Origin: Epichloe hybrida
Taxonomy: Eukaryota; Ascomycota; Sordariomycetes; Hypocreales; Clavicipitaceae
Direction: 5' to 3'
Assembly (NCBI GenBank): GCA_019022495.1
Contig: JAFEKR010000013.1
Coordinates: forward strand, 992,001-1,056,000
DNA length: 64,000 nt
In this document: one piece after another, positions 1 through 9,954 of the stretch
Position numbering within the stretch: position 1 is the first letter of the stretch
How the letters are laid out: every line of letters begins with the position of its first letter
The notes under the pieces: generated by a model
Told to the model about the DNA's origin: nothing
The model's input: only the letters and a program-made list of their open reading frames with translations
Database searches by the model: none
Translations under genes and position numbers: made by a program

Positions 1-519
1 GTGTAAACAAAAAGTAGCATCTGGATAAGCTTTCCGAATTTCTTCGTGTGTGTACGATGCCTTTGGGCATTGTTTTTGTTGCCAATGATTTGAGTAGCTA
101 GGCATCGTACAAGAAAGCAAAGAAAAGAATAAAAAGAGAAAGAAAGAAAAGAGAAAGAAAAGGAAAAAAAGAGAGGGGTAAAAGGGGGTTTAGTACAAAT
201 TTTAGTTGCGTACGCATGTGCAAGGATTCTTAGGCTAAATGTAATTCCGAGGGTCACTCGCTCTTGCCTCATACAGACGGATCCGTACTTACCAGCTGTA
301 AGTCAAGATATACAGTTGTAAATTGTACAGCCTAAGCTAACAGGTGGCAGACAGTTGTACGCTATGAGGAAAAAAAAACCTGTGGCCAAAAGCCATAATC
401 CTGAATTTTTCCTTTCTTGATTTTTACAAAAACAACAACAACAACAACAACAACAGTACGTACGTACAGAATCCCTTTATTCTTGTGCTATATACTAACG
501 ATCTTCTCTTCTAGTCAAC
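1..519. other. Upstream region of the first gene, with a 5'-UTR intron
   Basis: No coding region is seen in 1-455. There is an A/G-rich stretch at about 115-180 and an (AAC)n microsatellite at about 428-455. A likely 5'-UTR intron runs 456-514: donor GTACGT, a TACTAAC branch-point motif near 492-498, and acceptor CTTCTAG six bases before the ATG at 520. Several GTAC and CGTACG palindromes lie here and continue into the gene. Confidence 0.5.
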
Positions 520-1217
520 ATGCCTTCTTCGTACGTATTGCAACTATTTCGATTACTTATATCTAATTTTAGTACAGACTACAGCAACAGCAACAGCGAC
601 GTGGTGGCCCTTCTGCCCCAAACCCACCTGTACGTATAGCTTCAACACCTCTTATAACACATAACTAAGACCTCTTCTAGGGTCTCGTACGTGGCATTCC
701 TGGCATGCCTCGGCTGCTTTTAGCTCATACGAGCGGGAATGGTCTTGGCCCGTACGTTTATTCACAAGAGCAGCACGCTGTTCTTGCTTTGCCTGGCCGC
801 GACGTACGATTTCTTCGAGATCGGGTCCGACTAGAGCAAATCGAAAGCAGGCGGCCCTCGTACGTGAATGCCTTCTTGATTCAATCAAGAGGTATGCCGT
901 GCGTGAATCCTTGTGACCACTGTACGCAACAGATGGCACGGGATAGAGATAATCTCGCCGCGCCGTTCCCAGTTTGCGTACGCCTACCAGGCCACTTCGG
1001 TGGTGCGTGTAGTAACTGCAAATGGCCGGATCGTGCGTCTTCTTGTTCCAACAGAGACCAGGCGGGTTTGCCGGCAGGAGACGCTCGTACGGGATCAAAT
1101 GCAGGTTCCCGAGAACAGCCAGTTGACCTCATTGAAGGACCCGGGACTGAAGATGACCCAATTGCGCTGGACGAGGACGGAACTGCAGATGATCCTATTA
1201 TCCTTTGAAGTCGTACG
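209..1217. repeat. Cluster of CGTACG palindromes
   Basis: Exact CGTACG hexamers start at 209, 459, 530, 686, 751, 803, 859, 977, 1086 and 1212, across the upstream region, introns and coding exon of the first gene. I count about 26 GTAC tetramers in the first 1.5 kb, where about six are expected by chance. They fall in different reading frames within the exon, so amino-acid constraint does not explain them. Confidence 0.7.
520..1208 (+). CDS. Small cysteine-rich protein with DUF3716-like domain
   Basis: The best model has three exons, 520-530, 578-629 and 681-1208, giving 196 aa. Both introns (531-577 and 630-680) start GTACGT, the second has an ATAACTAAG branch-point context, and the phases join without a break. 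The N-terminus is Gln/Arg/Pro-rich. Residues 92-143 hold six spaced cysteines: C95, C99, C102, C120, C131 and C134, then C143, around the motif PFPVC..LPGHFGGACSNCKW. This matches my memory of the fungal DUF3716 family, small proteins of unknown function with a probable zinc-binding cysteine cluster. The C-terminus is acidic, with repeated DDP. Further GTACGT strings at 687, 752 and 860 could be read as extra very short introns, but the unspliced frame is open and matches the family better. No function is claimed. Confidence 0.62.
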
Positions 1218-1921
1218 TACAAATTTTCCCTTGCTTCTTTTGCTTTAAGGTCATATCACAGCCCTTTCGTACATGTCATAACACTGTCAATGAAGCTCTT
1301 AACCAAGTGGTTATGAACAGAGACATCAGCTAGTAGTGCTAGCTGATCCAGAACGATAGCTAGCACCTTCTCGTGGTGTTCTGGGTTAGTAGCTTACTCT
1401 TGTACGTAAGAGTTAAGTGAAGCGAAGACTAGCTTAGCTTAATTTTATTTTGTACATATGCACTTCCTTAAATTTACGTACAGATTCAATTTACTATTTA
1501 CGTAGCTTACCTGAAATGATAATGTGGGTTTTCTGTTTTGGCAGCCCTTTGCGGGGCCTGTCTAAGGTGCCACCGTACCAGGTGGATCTGACCGACCGCG
1601 GTACGGATTACGCGGTTCGATGTTCGGTGCGCGCTTCGGCCAGCAGACTCCATGGAACGCAGTGAGACTTCAGTCACTTCGCCCATCTATCTTATCTCTT
1701 GACCCCGCCATCGTCAAGGATCGTCAAGCCCCTCTTGTCTCCATCAGCTTTCTCAAAGTGCGGCTACCTTCTACCTTGATCGTCTTCAGCTTTTCCTCCC
1801 CATTTCCTCCTCCTCTTCCTCCATCCAGGCTTAAACTTGTTTCTTCAAGAGACAATTCATTGCAGCAGCGTTCCAATTGCCTCTTCTTTTTCCCCTTTTC
1901 TCATACATCAGATACGTCACC
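1209..1921. other. Intergenic region upstream of the dehydrogenase
   Basis: No convincing gene. It starts with the 3' flank of the DUF3716-like gene. A hairpin-prone stretch lies at about 1326-1390, with repeated GCTAGC/GATAGCTAGC motifs and CCAGAAC...GTTCTGG arms. A pyrimidine-rich TTTCCTCC.. segment at about 1785-1830 and CT-rich sequence just before the ATG at 1922 look like an ordinary filamentous-fungal promoter and leader. The open frames that cross 1620-2267 run over the real exon and intron structure of the next gene. Confidence 0.55.
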
Positions 1922-2174
1922 ATGGGTCGTCTTTCCGGTAAAAACGCCATCATCACTGGTGCTGCTGGGTAAGCTAAACGAGGACAAACACAGAAAAACA
2001 CGACTGGGCACTCCGTTGACCAACAACAGTGGCATCGGTCTGGAAACATCAATCTTGTTTGCCAAAGAGGGCGCAAATGTTCTCATGGCGGATATCTCGG
2101 AGCCTGCGCTCGAAAAGGCCCTCGCCAAGGTGAAGCAGCTGGTTCCATCAGCTGGCAAAGTCGAAACAAAGGTA

Positions 2175-2217
<43 letters not shown>

Positions 2218-2937
2218 CCTCCCGCTCCGTGCTATGCTCAGTCGCGGTCTCGCCAGACGTTCACTGACCATTGCACATTCTAGAAATGTGACGTCTCCAA
2301 AGAATCCGACGTCCAGGCTCTCGTCGAGGCCCTCGACCCCTGGGGCGGCCTTGACATCATGTTCAACAACGCCGGCATCATGCACGCCAAGGACGACGAT
2401 GCCGTCAACACGCCCGAGGAAATCTGGGACCTCACGCAAAACATCAACGTCAAGGGCGTCTGGTTCGGCAGCAAGCACGCCGTGCTCTCCCTGCGCCGCC
2501 ACAAGAAGACCAAGGGCTCCGTCATCAACACCGCCTCGGTCGTGGCCCTCGTTGGCGCTGCCACCCCCCAGCTCGCCTACACTGCCTCCAAGGGTGCCGT
2601 CCTCGCTCTGACGCGCGAGTTGGCCATGGTCCATGCCCGCGAGGGCTACAGATTCAACAACCTTTGCCCTGCGCCGTTGAACACCCCCCTCCTGCAGGAT
2701 TGGTTGGGCGACGATCAGGCCAAGAGACACAGGCGCGAGGTCCACTTCCCCATGGGTCGATTCGGCGAGGCCGTCGAGCAGGCGCATGCGGTTGTTTTTC
2801 TGGCAAGCGACGAGTCGAGTTTCGTCAATGGCCATGACTTCGTCGTCGACGGTGGTATGACCAAGGCTTACGTTACGCCCGAGGGTCCCGCGGCGGCTGC
2901 CCCTGCGAACAATGCTTCCAGGACTTCGTTGGAGTAG
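1922..2937 (+). CDS. Short-chain dehydrogenase/reductase (classical SDR)
   Basis: Three exons (1922-1968, 2030-2171, 2284-2937) give 280 aa. Introns are 61 and 112 bp with GTAAGC and GTAATA donors; the second carries a long CT run. The protein has the full classical SDR signature: nucleotide-binding TGAAGGIG (13-20), NNAG (91-94) and the catalytic set N118, S148, Y162 and K166 (Y-x3-K in YTASK). It ends with the typical FVVDGGMTKAYVTPEG-like tail. The fold is a soluble NAD(P)(H)-dependent oxidoreductase; an aspartate follows beta-strand 2 (MADIS), which in this family usually means NAD(H) preference. The substrate cannot be told from sequence. The start follows GTCACC, a good Kozak context. 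It converges on the methylisocitrate lyase gene with only about 240 bp between stop codons. Confidence 0.9.
2179..2207. repeat. (CT)n microsatellite in SDR intron 2
   Basis: An uninterrupted CT dinucleotide run followed by a T run sits just after the 5' splice site of the second intron. It may vary in length between strains but does not touch coding sequence. Confidence 0.9.
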
Positions 2938-3181
2938 AATAGCAGTGCAGACCGACGTTGTTACGATGGAATTCGTGACATGGAAGAAAAGAAATACAAC
3001 TATTCTATTCAACCTTTCTTTGAACCTGGGTTTTTCAAGGTCTGCTTATTTTCCAGAAAAAAAAAAAAAGACGTGAGTTTTAAAGTCAACCAATCCAACT
3101 CCGGCCAATGCGTGACAATTCTCCATCATCGACAATGTCCCCACGGCTCAGTCTCCATCAAGGCATCCCTACTTTCTCCCT

Positions 3182-5057
3182 CTAGTGAAACTGTCCCTCG
3201 GTGTTGCCATCGCCCATACTCCTGCTGCTAGAGCTACCGCTTTGAATTGCTCCCAGCACGCCGTCCATGTAGCTGGCACCGCTCCACTTCTGATGCGTCA
3301 GCACATCGCATCCGAGCTCCTTTTCCCGTCGCTGCACCAGTTCAACATAGGCCTTCATGCCATCCGTCTTGAAATTCCGCGCCAGGTCGCAAGAGATGGT
3401 GGCTGTCGAGTGCAGTCCCGCGAGCGACACCAGCTGCAAGACGAATCCCTCCTTGGCAATGTCCCAGATGAAAGACTTGAGCGTCTCGGGCGTGAAGCCG
3501 TGTGCCATCCAGTTGAACGAGGGGGACAGGTTGTAGACGAGACCCTTGTTGGGGAACTCTCCGCGCACGGCACGCCCCAGTTTGGCAGCAATCTCGAAGT
3601 TGGGGTCGCCTGTCTCGACCCAGAGAAGGTCAGCGTAGGGGGCAAAAGCCAAGGCTCGCTTGGTGGCGGCCGGCATGCCGGCACGGAAATGGTAGTACCC
3701 TTCGCGTGTCCGGGGAACATCCCAGCTGAAATAGACGGGCGTCTTGGAATAGTGAGCGGCCAAGGTGCGGCGGCGCGTGATGCCCATGTTGGGGTCCTTG
3801 CTCGTGGCACTCAGGTACGCCGACACGTTGTCCTGGCTGACGCCTTCCCGCTCCATGTGGGCGACGGCGGCATCGTCAAAGGTGACGAGCTTCGTCTCCT
3901 TGACCCATTTGGCCTCAAAGGCATCAATCTGAGGCCCGGTGGCTCCCTTGGACTCCATAGCCTGGATGGTCTCGGCAAGAGGCTCGATGGAAGGATCGGC
4001 TACGCCAAGGATGAACTCGTGGTCACGAGCATCAATCGCGGAAGAGAGCAGCTTGCCGGACTCGGAGTCCGTTCGGGCAATGACCAAGTTTTCGCACCCC
4101 ATGACGTCCCACTGAAAGCGCGCAGCCGTCAGTCGGTTGATGTGCTCGCCGGTAGGTACAATGACCTTGCCGGCGAGATGGCCGCACTTCTTACCACCGT
4201 GCAATTGGTCCTCAAAGTGCACGGCGGCGGCACCATTCTCGGCAAAAAGCTTGGCCAGCTTCACGACTGCGGACAAACCACCATGGCCGGTGTCGCCGTC
4301 GGCGATGATGGGGCGAAGATAGTCGGTATAAGGTGTCTTGGCACGCTCCTCGGCAGTCATCTTGCGACGAGCATCCCACTGCTTGCGGTCGTGCATGTTC
4401 TGGGCTTTGGCCAGGCGCTGGACCTGGTTGGGGACCGTGTTGTAGGGGTAGTCTCCGAAATCGGGGGAAACTTCGTTGGTCGTGGTTAGCAAGGACGAGC
4501 ACGCCCAGCCGGAGATGTACAAGACCTCCTGGTGAGCGGCTTGCTGGGTCATCTGGATAGGATCGATAGCGCCCACTTTCAAGGCTGTCAGCACACGGAC
4601 GTTTGTTGTAGACGAACGGTTCTCCGGCTCAGCTCTCACTCGTATGGATAGGTTCGCCCTTGGATTGGCGCTCTTGGATGAGGTTGAAGAGCTTGGATGC
4701 CATGACGGAGCTCGGGTACGAGATGTTCTGGGTGCCTCGCTTGGTGACAACATCGGCAGGGCTATAAGGCCTCTTGATGCCGGCGTAACGAGGCGAAGAC
4801 CACCAGGCCTCGACCTCGCTGATCTGGGACTCGTACAAAGCATCCTCGGCCTCGCCAGCCTTCTGCGATTCGGGCAGAAGCTGGAATGAATCGGCGGCTG
4901 GGATGGCGTGAGAATACGGATTGCTGGCGGGGGCAGACATTCTGGTCGTGGTGGAAATGGCACGAACGGCAGCAGAGCGTGATGGAAGTGTTCGATTTCG
5001 AGGAGTTGTCGTGGACAGCATGCGCCTGGAGGCCCCGGTCGCTGCTCTTCGCATCAT
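3182..5057 (-). CDS. mclA: Mitochondrial 2-methylisocitrate lyase
   Basis: Two exons on the minus strand (5057-4640 and 4584-3182) with a 55-bp intron (GTGAGA...CTGACAG) give 606 aa, the usual length for fungal enzymes. The enzyme cleaves 2-methylisocitrate to pyruvate and succinate, the last step of the methylcitrate cycle that detoxifies propionyl-CoA. The isocitrate lyase superfamily signature KKCGH is at 271-275, with the catalytic cysteine C273. Around it are the substrate and Mg2+ binding stretches ADGDTGHGG and VHFEDQ. Two things favour methylisocitrate lyase over glyoxylate-cycle isocitrate lyase: the Arg/Ser/Thr-rich, acid-free N-terminus of about 45 residues typical of a mitochondrial presequence, and the divergence of the region after KKCGH (LAGKVIVPTGEHINRLTAAR). 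There is no C-terminal peroxisomal SKL. The neighbouring methylcitrate synthase supports the call. An ATG at 5057 is preferred because it starts the presequence. Confidence 0.92.
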
Positions 5058-5741
5058 CGTGGTGATGTTTGGTTGTGCGAACGAGGGTAATTACTGATGA
5101 CTGGTTGGTTCCGATTCAGAGGGACGTCCCAGCTGCCTAATGACCGACCGACGAGAATAGGTCGTCGTCAACTGGGCAAAGACTCGGGACACAGAATGAT
5201 GCAGTGGGTGACGGGTCGGTGATGGGTCGGTGATGGGTCAGTGAGGAGTTGTGATGGAGCCAAGAACAGCTCGGAATGCGGGCGAAGCCGAGCTGGTTGC
5301 ACAGGTTGCAGGTTTGCACAGTGCCGCACACGCAAAGCCGAGCCGGCTATCACGCACACCGGCATAATACGACGGGGTCTCGATGAGCGGTGCATCTGGA
5401 TGAACCGTTGGACCGGGCTGCCGCGGCTTTCCTCGGCTGTCTCGAAATCCCACCCGGGCACAGGCTCGTGGTTGGCTGTTTCCCACGTACATACAGTCAA
5501 CCTTTCTTGATCCTCGCCATACCACCTTCTTCCTCTTGGCTCTTGGCTCTCGCCTGCCGCGCGATTCTCTTGCGGAGACGGAACAGTATTTGCTGCATCG
5601 TGAGTCCACGTCTCCTTTTCGTTCCGAAGCTGGCGAGCCTGCCAATTGACCGTCCGCTCGTCCTCTCAGATCTACTCCACGATTCAGATTCCGTCCGCGC
5701 CCACTTCGTCATCATATAGCCGAACCGCACAGTAACTAACA
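5058..5741. promoter_or_regulatory. Shared divergent promoter of mclA and mcsA
   Basis: The 684 bp between the two divergent start codons contain no convincing gene. A perfect tandem (GGTCGGTGATG)-like stretch lies at about 5213-5240. CT-rich leaders precede the plus-strand ATG. A bidirectional promoter would allow co-induction of both enzymes by propionate or by amino acids such as Val, Ile and Met; that is inference from the arrangement, not from a recognised binding site. Confidence 0.6.
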
Positions 5742-7321
5742 ATGGCTCTCAACCTGAGGAATTCTACCCGGGCAATCGGCTCCCTCAAAGTAAGTCGGAC
5801 AAGAAAGAAGATAGAACCCAAAGGGGCTCCTATCGCGAATATCGATGCTAACTTGAGCCAGCCTCTCGCCCGAGCTACTCTCGTCGGTGCTCGTGGCTAT
5901 GCCACCGCCGAGCCGGACTTGAAGACCACCCTCAGGGAGGCGATCCCCGCCAAGCGCGAGCTTCTCAAGAAAGTCAAGGCTCATGGCAGCAAAGTCATTG
6001 GTGAGGTCAAGGTCGAGAACACCCTGGGTGGCATGCGTGGCCTCAAAGCCATGGTCTGGGAGGGCTCTGTCCTCGACGCCAACGAGGGTATTCGCTTTCA
6101 CGGCAAGACCATCAAGGACTGCCAGAAGGTCCTGCCCAAGGGCAAGTCCGGCACCGAGATGCTTCCCGAGGCCATGTTCTGGCTTCTCCTCACAGGCCAG
6201 GTCCCGTCTACCAACCAGGTTCGCGTCTTCTCCCGCGAGCTTGCCGAGAAGGCTCAGATCCCCCAGTTCGTTTCCAAGATGCTCGACAACTTCCCCAAGG
6301 ATCTACACCCCATGACCCAGTTCTCCATGGCCGTCTCGGCCCTCAACTACGAGTCCAAATTCGCCAAGGCTTACGAGAAGGGCCTCAACAAGGCCGACTA
6401 CTGGGAACCCACCTTTGACGATTGCATCTCCCTCCTGGCCAAGCTGCCTACTATTGCCGCCAAAATCTACCAGAACGCGTACCGGGGCGGTGGTGCTCTG
6501 CCTGCCCAAGCTGATGTCGAGCAGGATTGGTCGTACAACTTTGCCGCCATGCTCGGCAAGGGCGGCAAGGAGAATGAGAACTTCCAGGATCTTCTCCGCC
6601 TCTACCTCGCTCTGCATGGAGACCACGAGGGCGGCAATGTCTCTGCTCACGCTACTCATCTTGTCGGTAGCGCCCTCAGCGATCCCTTCCTTTCTTACAG
6701 CGCTGGTCTCCAGGGTTTGGCTGGTCCCCTCCACGGGTAAGTTTTGAACTCGGTCCTGCTCAAGACCTTTGCCGTTGGCTGTTTCAACGGCATACATGCA
6801 TGTATCCCGACTCACATATCTGCAGTCTCGCCGCCCAGGAGGTTCTCCGCTGGATCCTTCAAATGAAGGAAGCCATTCCCGATGGCTACACTGAGCAGGA
6901 CGTCCACGATTACCTGTGGTCCACCCTCAACTCCGGCCGTGTCGTTCCCGGTTACGGCCACGCCGTCCTCCGCAAGCCCGACCCCCGTTTCGAGGCTCTG
7001 ATGGATTACGCCGCCGCCCGTCCCGAGATTGCCAAGGACCCCGTCTTCCAATTGGTTGAGAAGAACAGCCGTATCGCTCCCGAGGTCCTCAAGAAGCACG
7101 GCAAGACAAAGAACCCCTACCCCAACGTCGACAGCAGCTCTGGCGTCCTCTTCCACCACTACGGCTTCCACGAGACCTTGTACTACACAGCTACTTTCGG
7201 TGTTTCTCGCGGTCTCGGCCCTCTTGCTCAGCTGATTTGGGACCGTGCCTTGGGTCTGCCGATTGAGCGCCCCAAGAGCATCAACCTCGAGGGTCTCCTC
7301 AAGCAGGTTGAGAGACAGTAG
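5742..7321 (+). CDS. mcsA: Mitochondrial 2-methylcitrate synthase
   Basis: Three exons (5742-5789, 5862-6736, 6826-7321) give 472 aa. Intron 1 is 72 bp, a multiple of three, so it reads through in frame; its GTAAGT donor and TGCTAAC branch point show it is an intron. Intron 2 is 89 bp. The enzyme condenses propionyl-CoA with oxaloacetate to 2-methylcitrate, the entry step of the methylcitrate cycle in mitochondria. The citrate synthase catalytic triad is present: H307 (PLHGL), H353 (GYGHAV) and D410 (NVDSSSG). The Arg-rich start with [11 protein letters not shown] fits a cleaved mitochondrial presequence. [21 protein letters not shown] resembles fungal methylcitrate synthases rather than the main citrate synthase, and the divergent methylisocitrate lyase neighbour strongly supports this. 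Such enzymes usually keep some citrate synthase activity. Confidence 0.92.
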
Positions 7322-8495
7322 AGAGTTAAGGGTAGCTGGTTTATCTGCCATGGAATGCGTCGTTCTACTTTTTTTTCCCCCTTGTGGGGGGGGGGACATT
7401 TGATTGAGGTTGGCAGCAATTGTTTTTTTGTATGTATCGGCGCTTTGAAGAAATTGATCTGTAACTCAGAGTGGCCACTTGATGTGCTCGACTGTCTGGG
7501 GCTCGACGAATTCAAGATGCAAGTCCAGAGAGAAATCGGGCATTTTGACTGAAAAAAAATGTTAACTGGAGTGCAAGGGGGAGGCGTTTTCCTTGATGCT
7601 GAAATGAGGAACGTGTTATGCAATGCAGAACCATATTCTTTCCAGCCAATTCCTCGGCTGAACCATTTATATCCCATCTCGGATAGTTGAACAAATTTCG
7701 TCTTCCCGACAAACTTGTAGCCGAGGAACAAGTTGAAGACCTTCCAGCCGTCCCGATGGGAGTTTTCGGTCAATGGTGCCAAGGCGTCTGCCTCTGCCTG
7801 CCACGGTATCGTACCACTGCACGTTTTCTGCTGTGCGAGGTCATCATGGCGGGCGCGACCCCATGTAGGCTGGATGACAAACAAATTGGTTCTGGTCGCG
7901 ACGAAGCAAGCAAGCGCATGACCCTGCAAAGTGACATCGGACACGCATCGATCTTTGTCAAAAGTTCAAAACTCATCTTCCCCGCGCCAATCCAACCACG
8001 ACGGGACACTGCGCAGTGGTTACCCCGGGATGGGCATGAGATGCAGCATGCAGCAAGAACATGTTTGGGCATGACTGCTTATGCGTCTCTCTCTCTCTCC
8101 CTCTCTCTCTCTCTCCTTTGTCAGGGGTAGCACGGCATATGCTTCTCTGCGCAACTGACGAAAACGCCTGCGGCCAAAGGGAAAGCATCAACAACGCCCC
8201 TTCCGCTCCAACGCCCGATTCCGTCCGATTCCGGCTCTTCCCTACGGACTATATGTGCTCTACACTCCGTACGCAGGACGCACCAGACATCATGAGCCCA
8301 TTTCGTGTAGCCAAGCCGCACCAGCATACCACGTCCACAACACAGCTTACTCCACACATCGCACATGGATGGCAATCCCCCGACGACCGATGACAATGGC
8401 TTGGATCTGACATGTCCGGTTCTCCGCTGCGTAATGGCGCCAATGTGCCAGAAGTGCGCGTTTCACAAACAGGCAACCACGCCCAGTTTCAAATG
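7322..8495. other. Intergenic region between mcsA and the flavohemoglobin
   Basis: No gene is supported. A T run followed by CCCCC/G homopolymers lies in the mcsA 3' flank at about 7369-7395. A CT microsatellite runs from about 8084 to 8115. One ACTCCGTACG motif occurs near 8262-8272. Open frames on both strands here lack family resemblance and conserved splice structure. Confidence 0.6.
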
Positions 8496-8502
8496 TATAA
8501 AA
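8496..8502 (+). promoter_or_regulatory. TATA box of the flavohemoglobin gene
   Basis: TATAAAA lies about 175 bp before the chosen ATG at 8677. Transcription would then start near 8525-8540, downstream of the first in-frame ATG at 8365. This argues for the shorter protein and a leader that includes the 12-bp repeats. Confidence 0.5.
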
Positions 8503-8630
8503 TACTTACTCTCCGGGCAACCCCCGAGTTGGTCGGAAGATATCGTACAGCAAGTCGTACATGAAAGCAGAGGTTGGCCTCATGTCCAATCAAGTCACCG
8601 TTCCTTTTACCAGACAGCTTTCATCCCCCC

Positions 8631-8675
8631 CCTCGACAGCTCCCTCAACAGCTCCCTCGACAGCTCCCTCGACAG
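8631..8675 (+). repeat. 12-bp tandem repeat next to the flavohemoglobin start codon
   Basis: About four copies of a 12-bp unit (CTCGACAGCTCC, one copy with CTCAACAG) end one base before the ATG at 8677. If translated from an upstream ATG they would encode a Leu-Asp-Ser-Ser repeat, so the frame is open on both sides. Confidence 0.8.
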
Positions 8676-8676
8676 A

Positions 8677-9954
8677 ATGGCCCTCACAGCCCAGCAGATA
8701 GCCATCGTCAAGTCGACGGCCCCGGTTGTGAAGCAGCATGGCAACACCATCATGGCGACGTTTTACCGAAACATGCTCGCCGCCCATCCGGAGCTGAAGA
8801 ATTACTTTTCCCTTCGAAATCAACAAAGCGGTGCGCAGCAGGCTGCCCTGGCCAATGCCGTCTTCGCCTACGCTGCTTACATCGATGACCTGTCGAGACT
8901 GAGTCACGCTGTGGAACGCATTGCCCACAAGCATGCTTCTCTGTTCATCAAGGCAGATCAATACCCCATTGTTGGTAAATATCTGGTTGACGCATTCGCC
9001 GAGGTTTTGGGGGATGCCTTGACGGCAGAAGTCGCCGACGCCTGGGTCGCCGCCTACGGCCAGCTCGCCGATGTTTTCATCAACAGGGAGAAGCAGCTGT
9101 ACGATGAAGCTGGCGACTGGCAGACGTGGCGCGACTTCAGAATTGTCAAGAGAGAGACGGAGACTGCTCGCATCGCCAGCTTGTATTTGGAACCCGTCGA
9201 TGGCAGATCATTGCCCGCGTTCAAGCCCGGACAGTACGTCTCGGTCCAACTTGCCATCCCAGAACTCGACGGGCTGCTGCAGAGCAGACAGTACAGCTTA
9301 AGCGTCGCCCCGGAGAGTAACATGAGGCAATACCGCGTATCTGTCAAGGGGGAAAAGGTTGACGAGGCCAACGGCACCACACAGGATCTAGCCGACGGCA
9401 AGGTCCCCGGGGTTATCTCCAACAGGCTGCATCGATACCAAGTCGGTGACGAGGTTCGAGTCAGCCCTCCGCGGGGCGAATTCTTCTTCGATCCCGTCAC
9501 CGCCACGCCTGGCACACCCGTTGTTCTTCTGTCCGTCGGCGTGGGAGCTGCTCCCCTGGTGTCTATCCTTGACTCCATCCTCCAATCGTCCGATCCAGCA
9601 CGACCCGTCACCTGGGCTCAGGCTGCCCGCCACGTAGATGCCTTGTGCTTCCGCAAGCACATGAGCGAAATCGCCGGCAAAGCCCATGACAACAACAGCA
9701 ACATCAGGCGCGCCGTGTTTGTCAAGAATGTCGCCGAGACGGACGAGAAGGGCACCGAATACGATCATGAGGGCCCGCTGAGCCTGGGAAAGCTTGCCGA
9801 CGACGGCGCCTTGTATCTGGAAAACGAGGCGACCGAGTACTACATTTGCGGACCAGAAGAATGGATGGTCCAGATGAGAGATGAATTAGTGGTGGGCAGG
9901 GGAGTGTCCTTGGCGCGCGTGCATCTTGAATTGTTCAGGACCGGAGACGTGTAG
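8677..9954 (+). CDS. fhbA: Flavohemoglobin (nitric oxide dioxygenase)
   Basis: Intronless, 425 aa, the normal length. Flavohemoglobins oxidise NO to nitrate using O2 and NAD(P)H and protect fungi from nitrosative stress. The globin domain (about 1-145) has the B10 tyrosine Y30, the E7 glutamine Q54 and the proximal heme histidine H86 in IAHKHASL. The FAD-binding ferredoxin-reductase-like domain (about 155-265) has RQYSL at 204-208 and the GEFF stretch. The NAD-binding domain (about 275-425) has VVLLSVGVGAAPLVSIL, YYICGPEEWM and a C-terminal LELFRTGDV. The frame is open upstream to 8365, but that extension has no globin resemblance and crosses the TATA box, so the start at 8677 is chosen. There is no evident targeting signal; a cytosolic form is likely. 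Confidence 0.95.
   Translation: MALTAQQIAIVKSTAPVVKQHGNTIMATFYRNMLAAHPELKNYFSLRNQQSGAQQAALANAVFAYAAYIDDLSRLSHAVERIAHKHASLFIKADQYPIVGKYLVDAFAEVLGDALTAEVADAWVAAYGQLADVFINREKQLYDEAGDWQTWRDFRIVKRETETARIASLYLEPVDGRSLPAFKPGQYVSVQLAIPELDGLLQSRQYSLSVAPESNMRQYRVSVKGEKVDEANGTTQDLADGKVPGVISNRLHRYQVGDEVRVSPPRGEFFFDPVTATPGTPVVLLSVGVGAAPLVSILDSILQSSDPARPVTWAQAARHVDALCFRKHMSEIAGKAHDNNSNIRRAVFVKNVAETDEKGTEYDHEGPLSLGKLADDGALYLENEATEYYICGPEEWMVQMRDELVVGRGVSLARVHLELFRTGDV

Noticed and set aside
687..890. Three extra introns of 31-37 bp starting GTACGT in the last exon of the DUF3716-like gene
   Set aside because: They are shorter than usual fungal introns and lack branch points. The unspliced frame is open and better matches the family.
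705..1208. Open frame of 167 codons taken as a complete single-exon gene
   Set aside because: Its ATG is internal. The frame extends upstream and joins two small exons through introns with consistent phase, so the gene starts at 520.
1620..2267. 215-codon plus-strand frame
   Set aside because: It crosses the first exon of the dehydrogenase in another way and runs through its introns. The spliced model gives a complete SDR.
2083..3012. 309-codon minus-strand frame opposite the dehydrogenase
   Set aside because: It is the antisense shadow of a GC-rich coding exon and has no family resemblance.
3185..4489. 434-codon plus-strand frame opposite methylisocitrate lyase
   Set aside because: Antisense shadow; the minus strand carries the full KKCGH enzyme.
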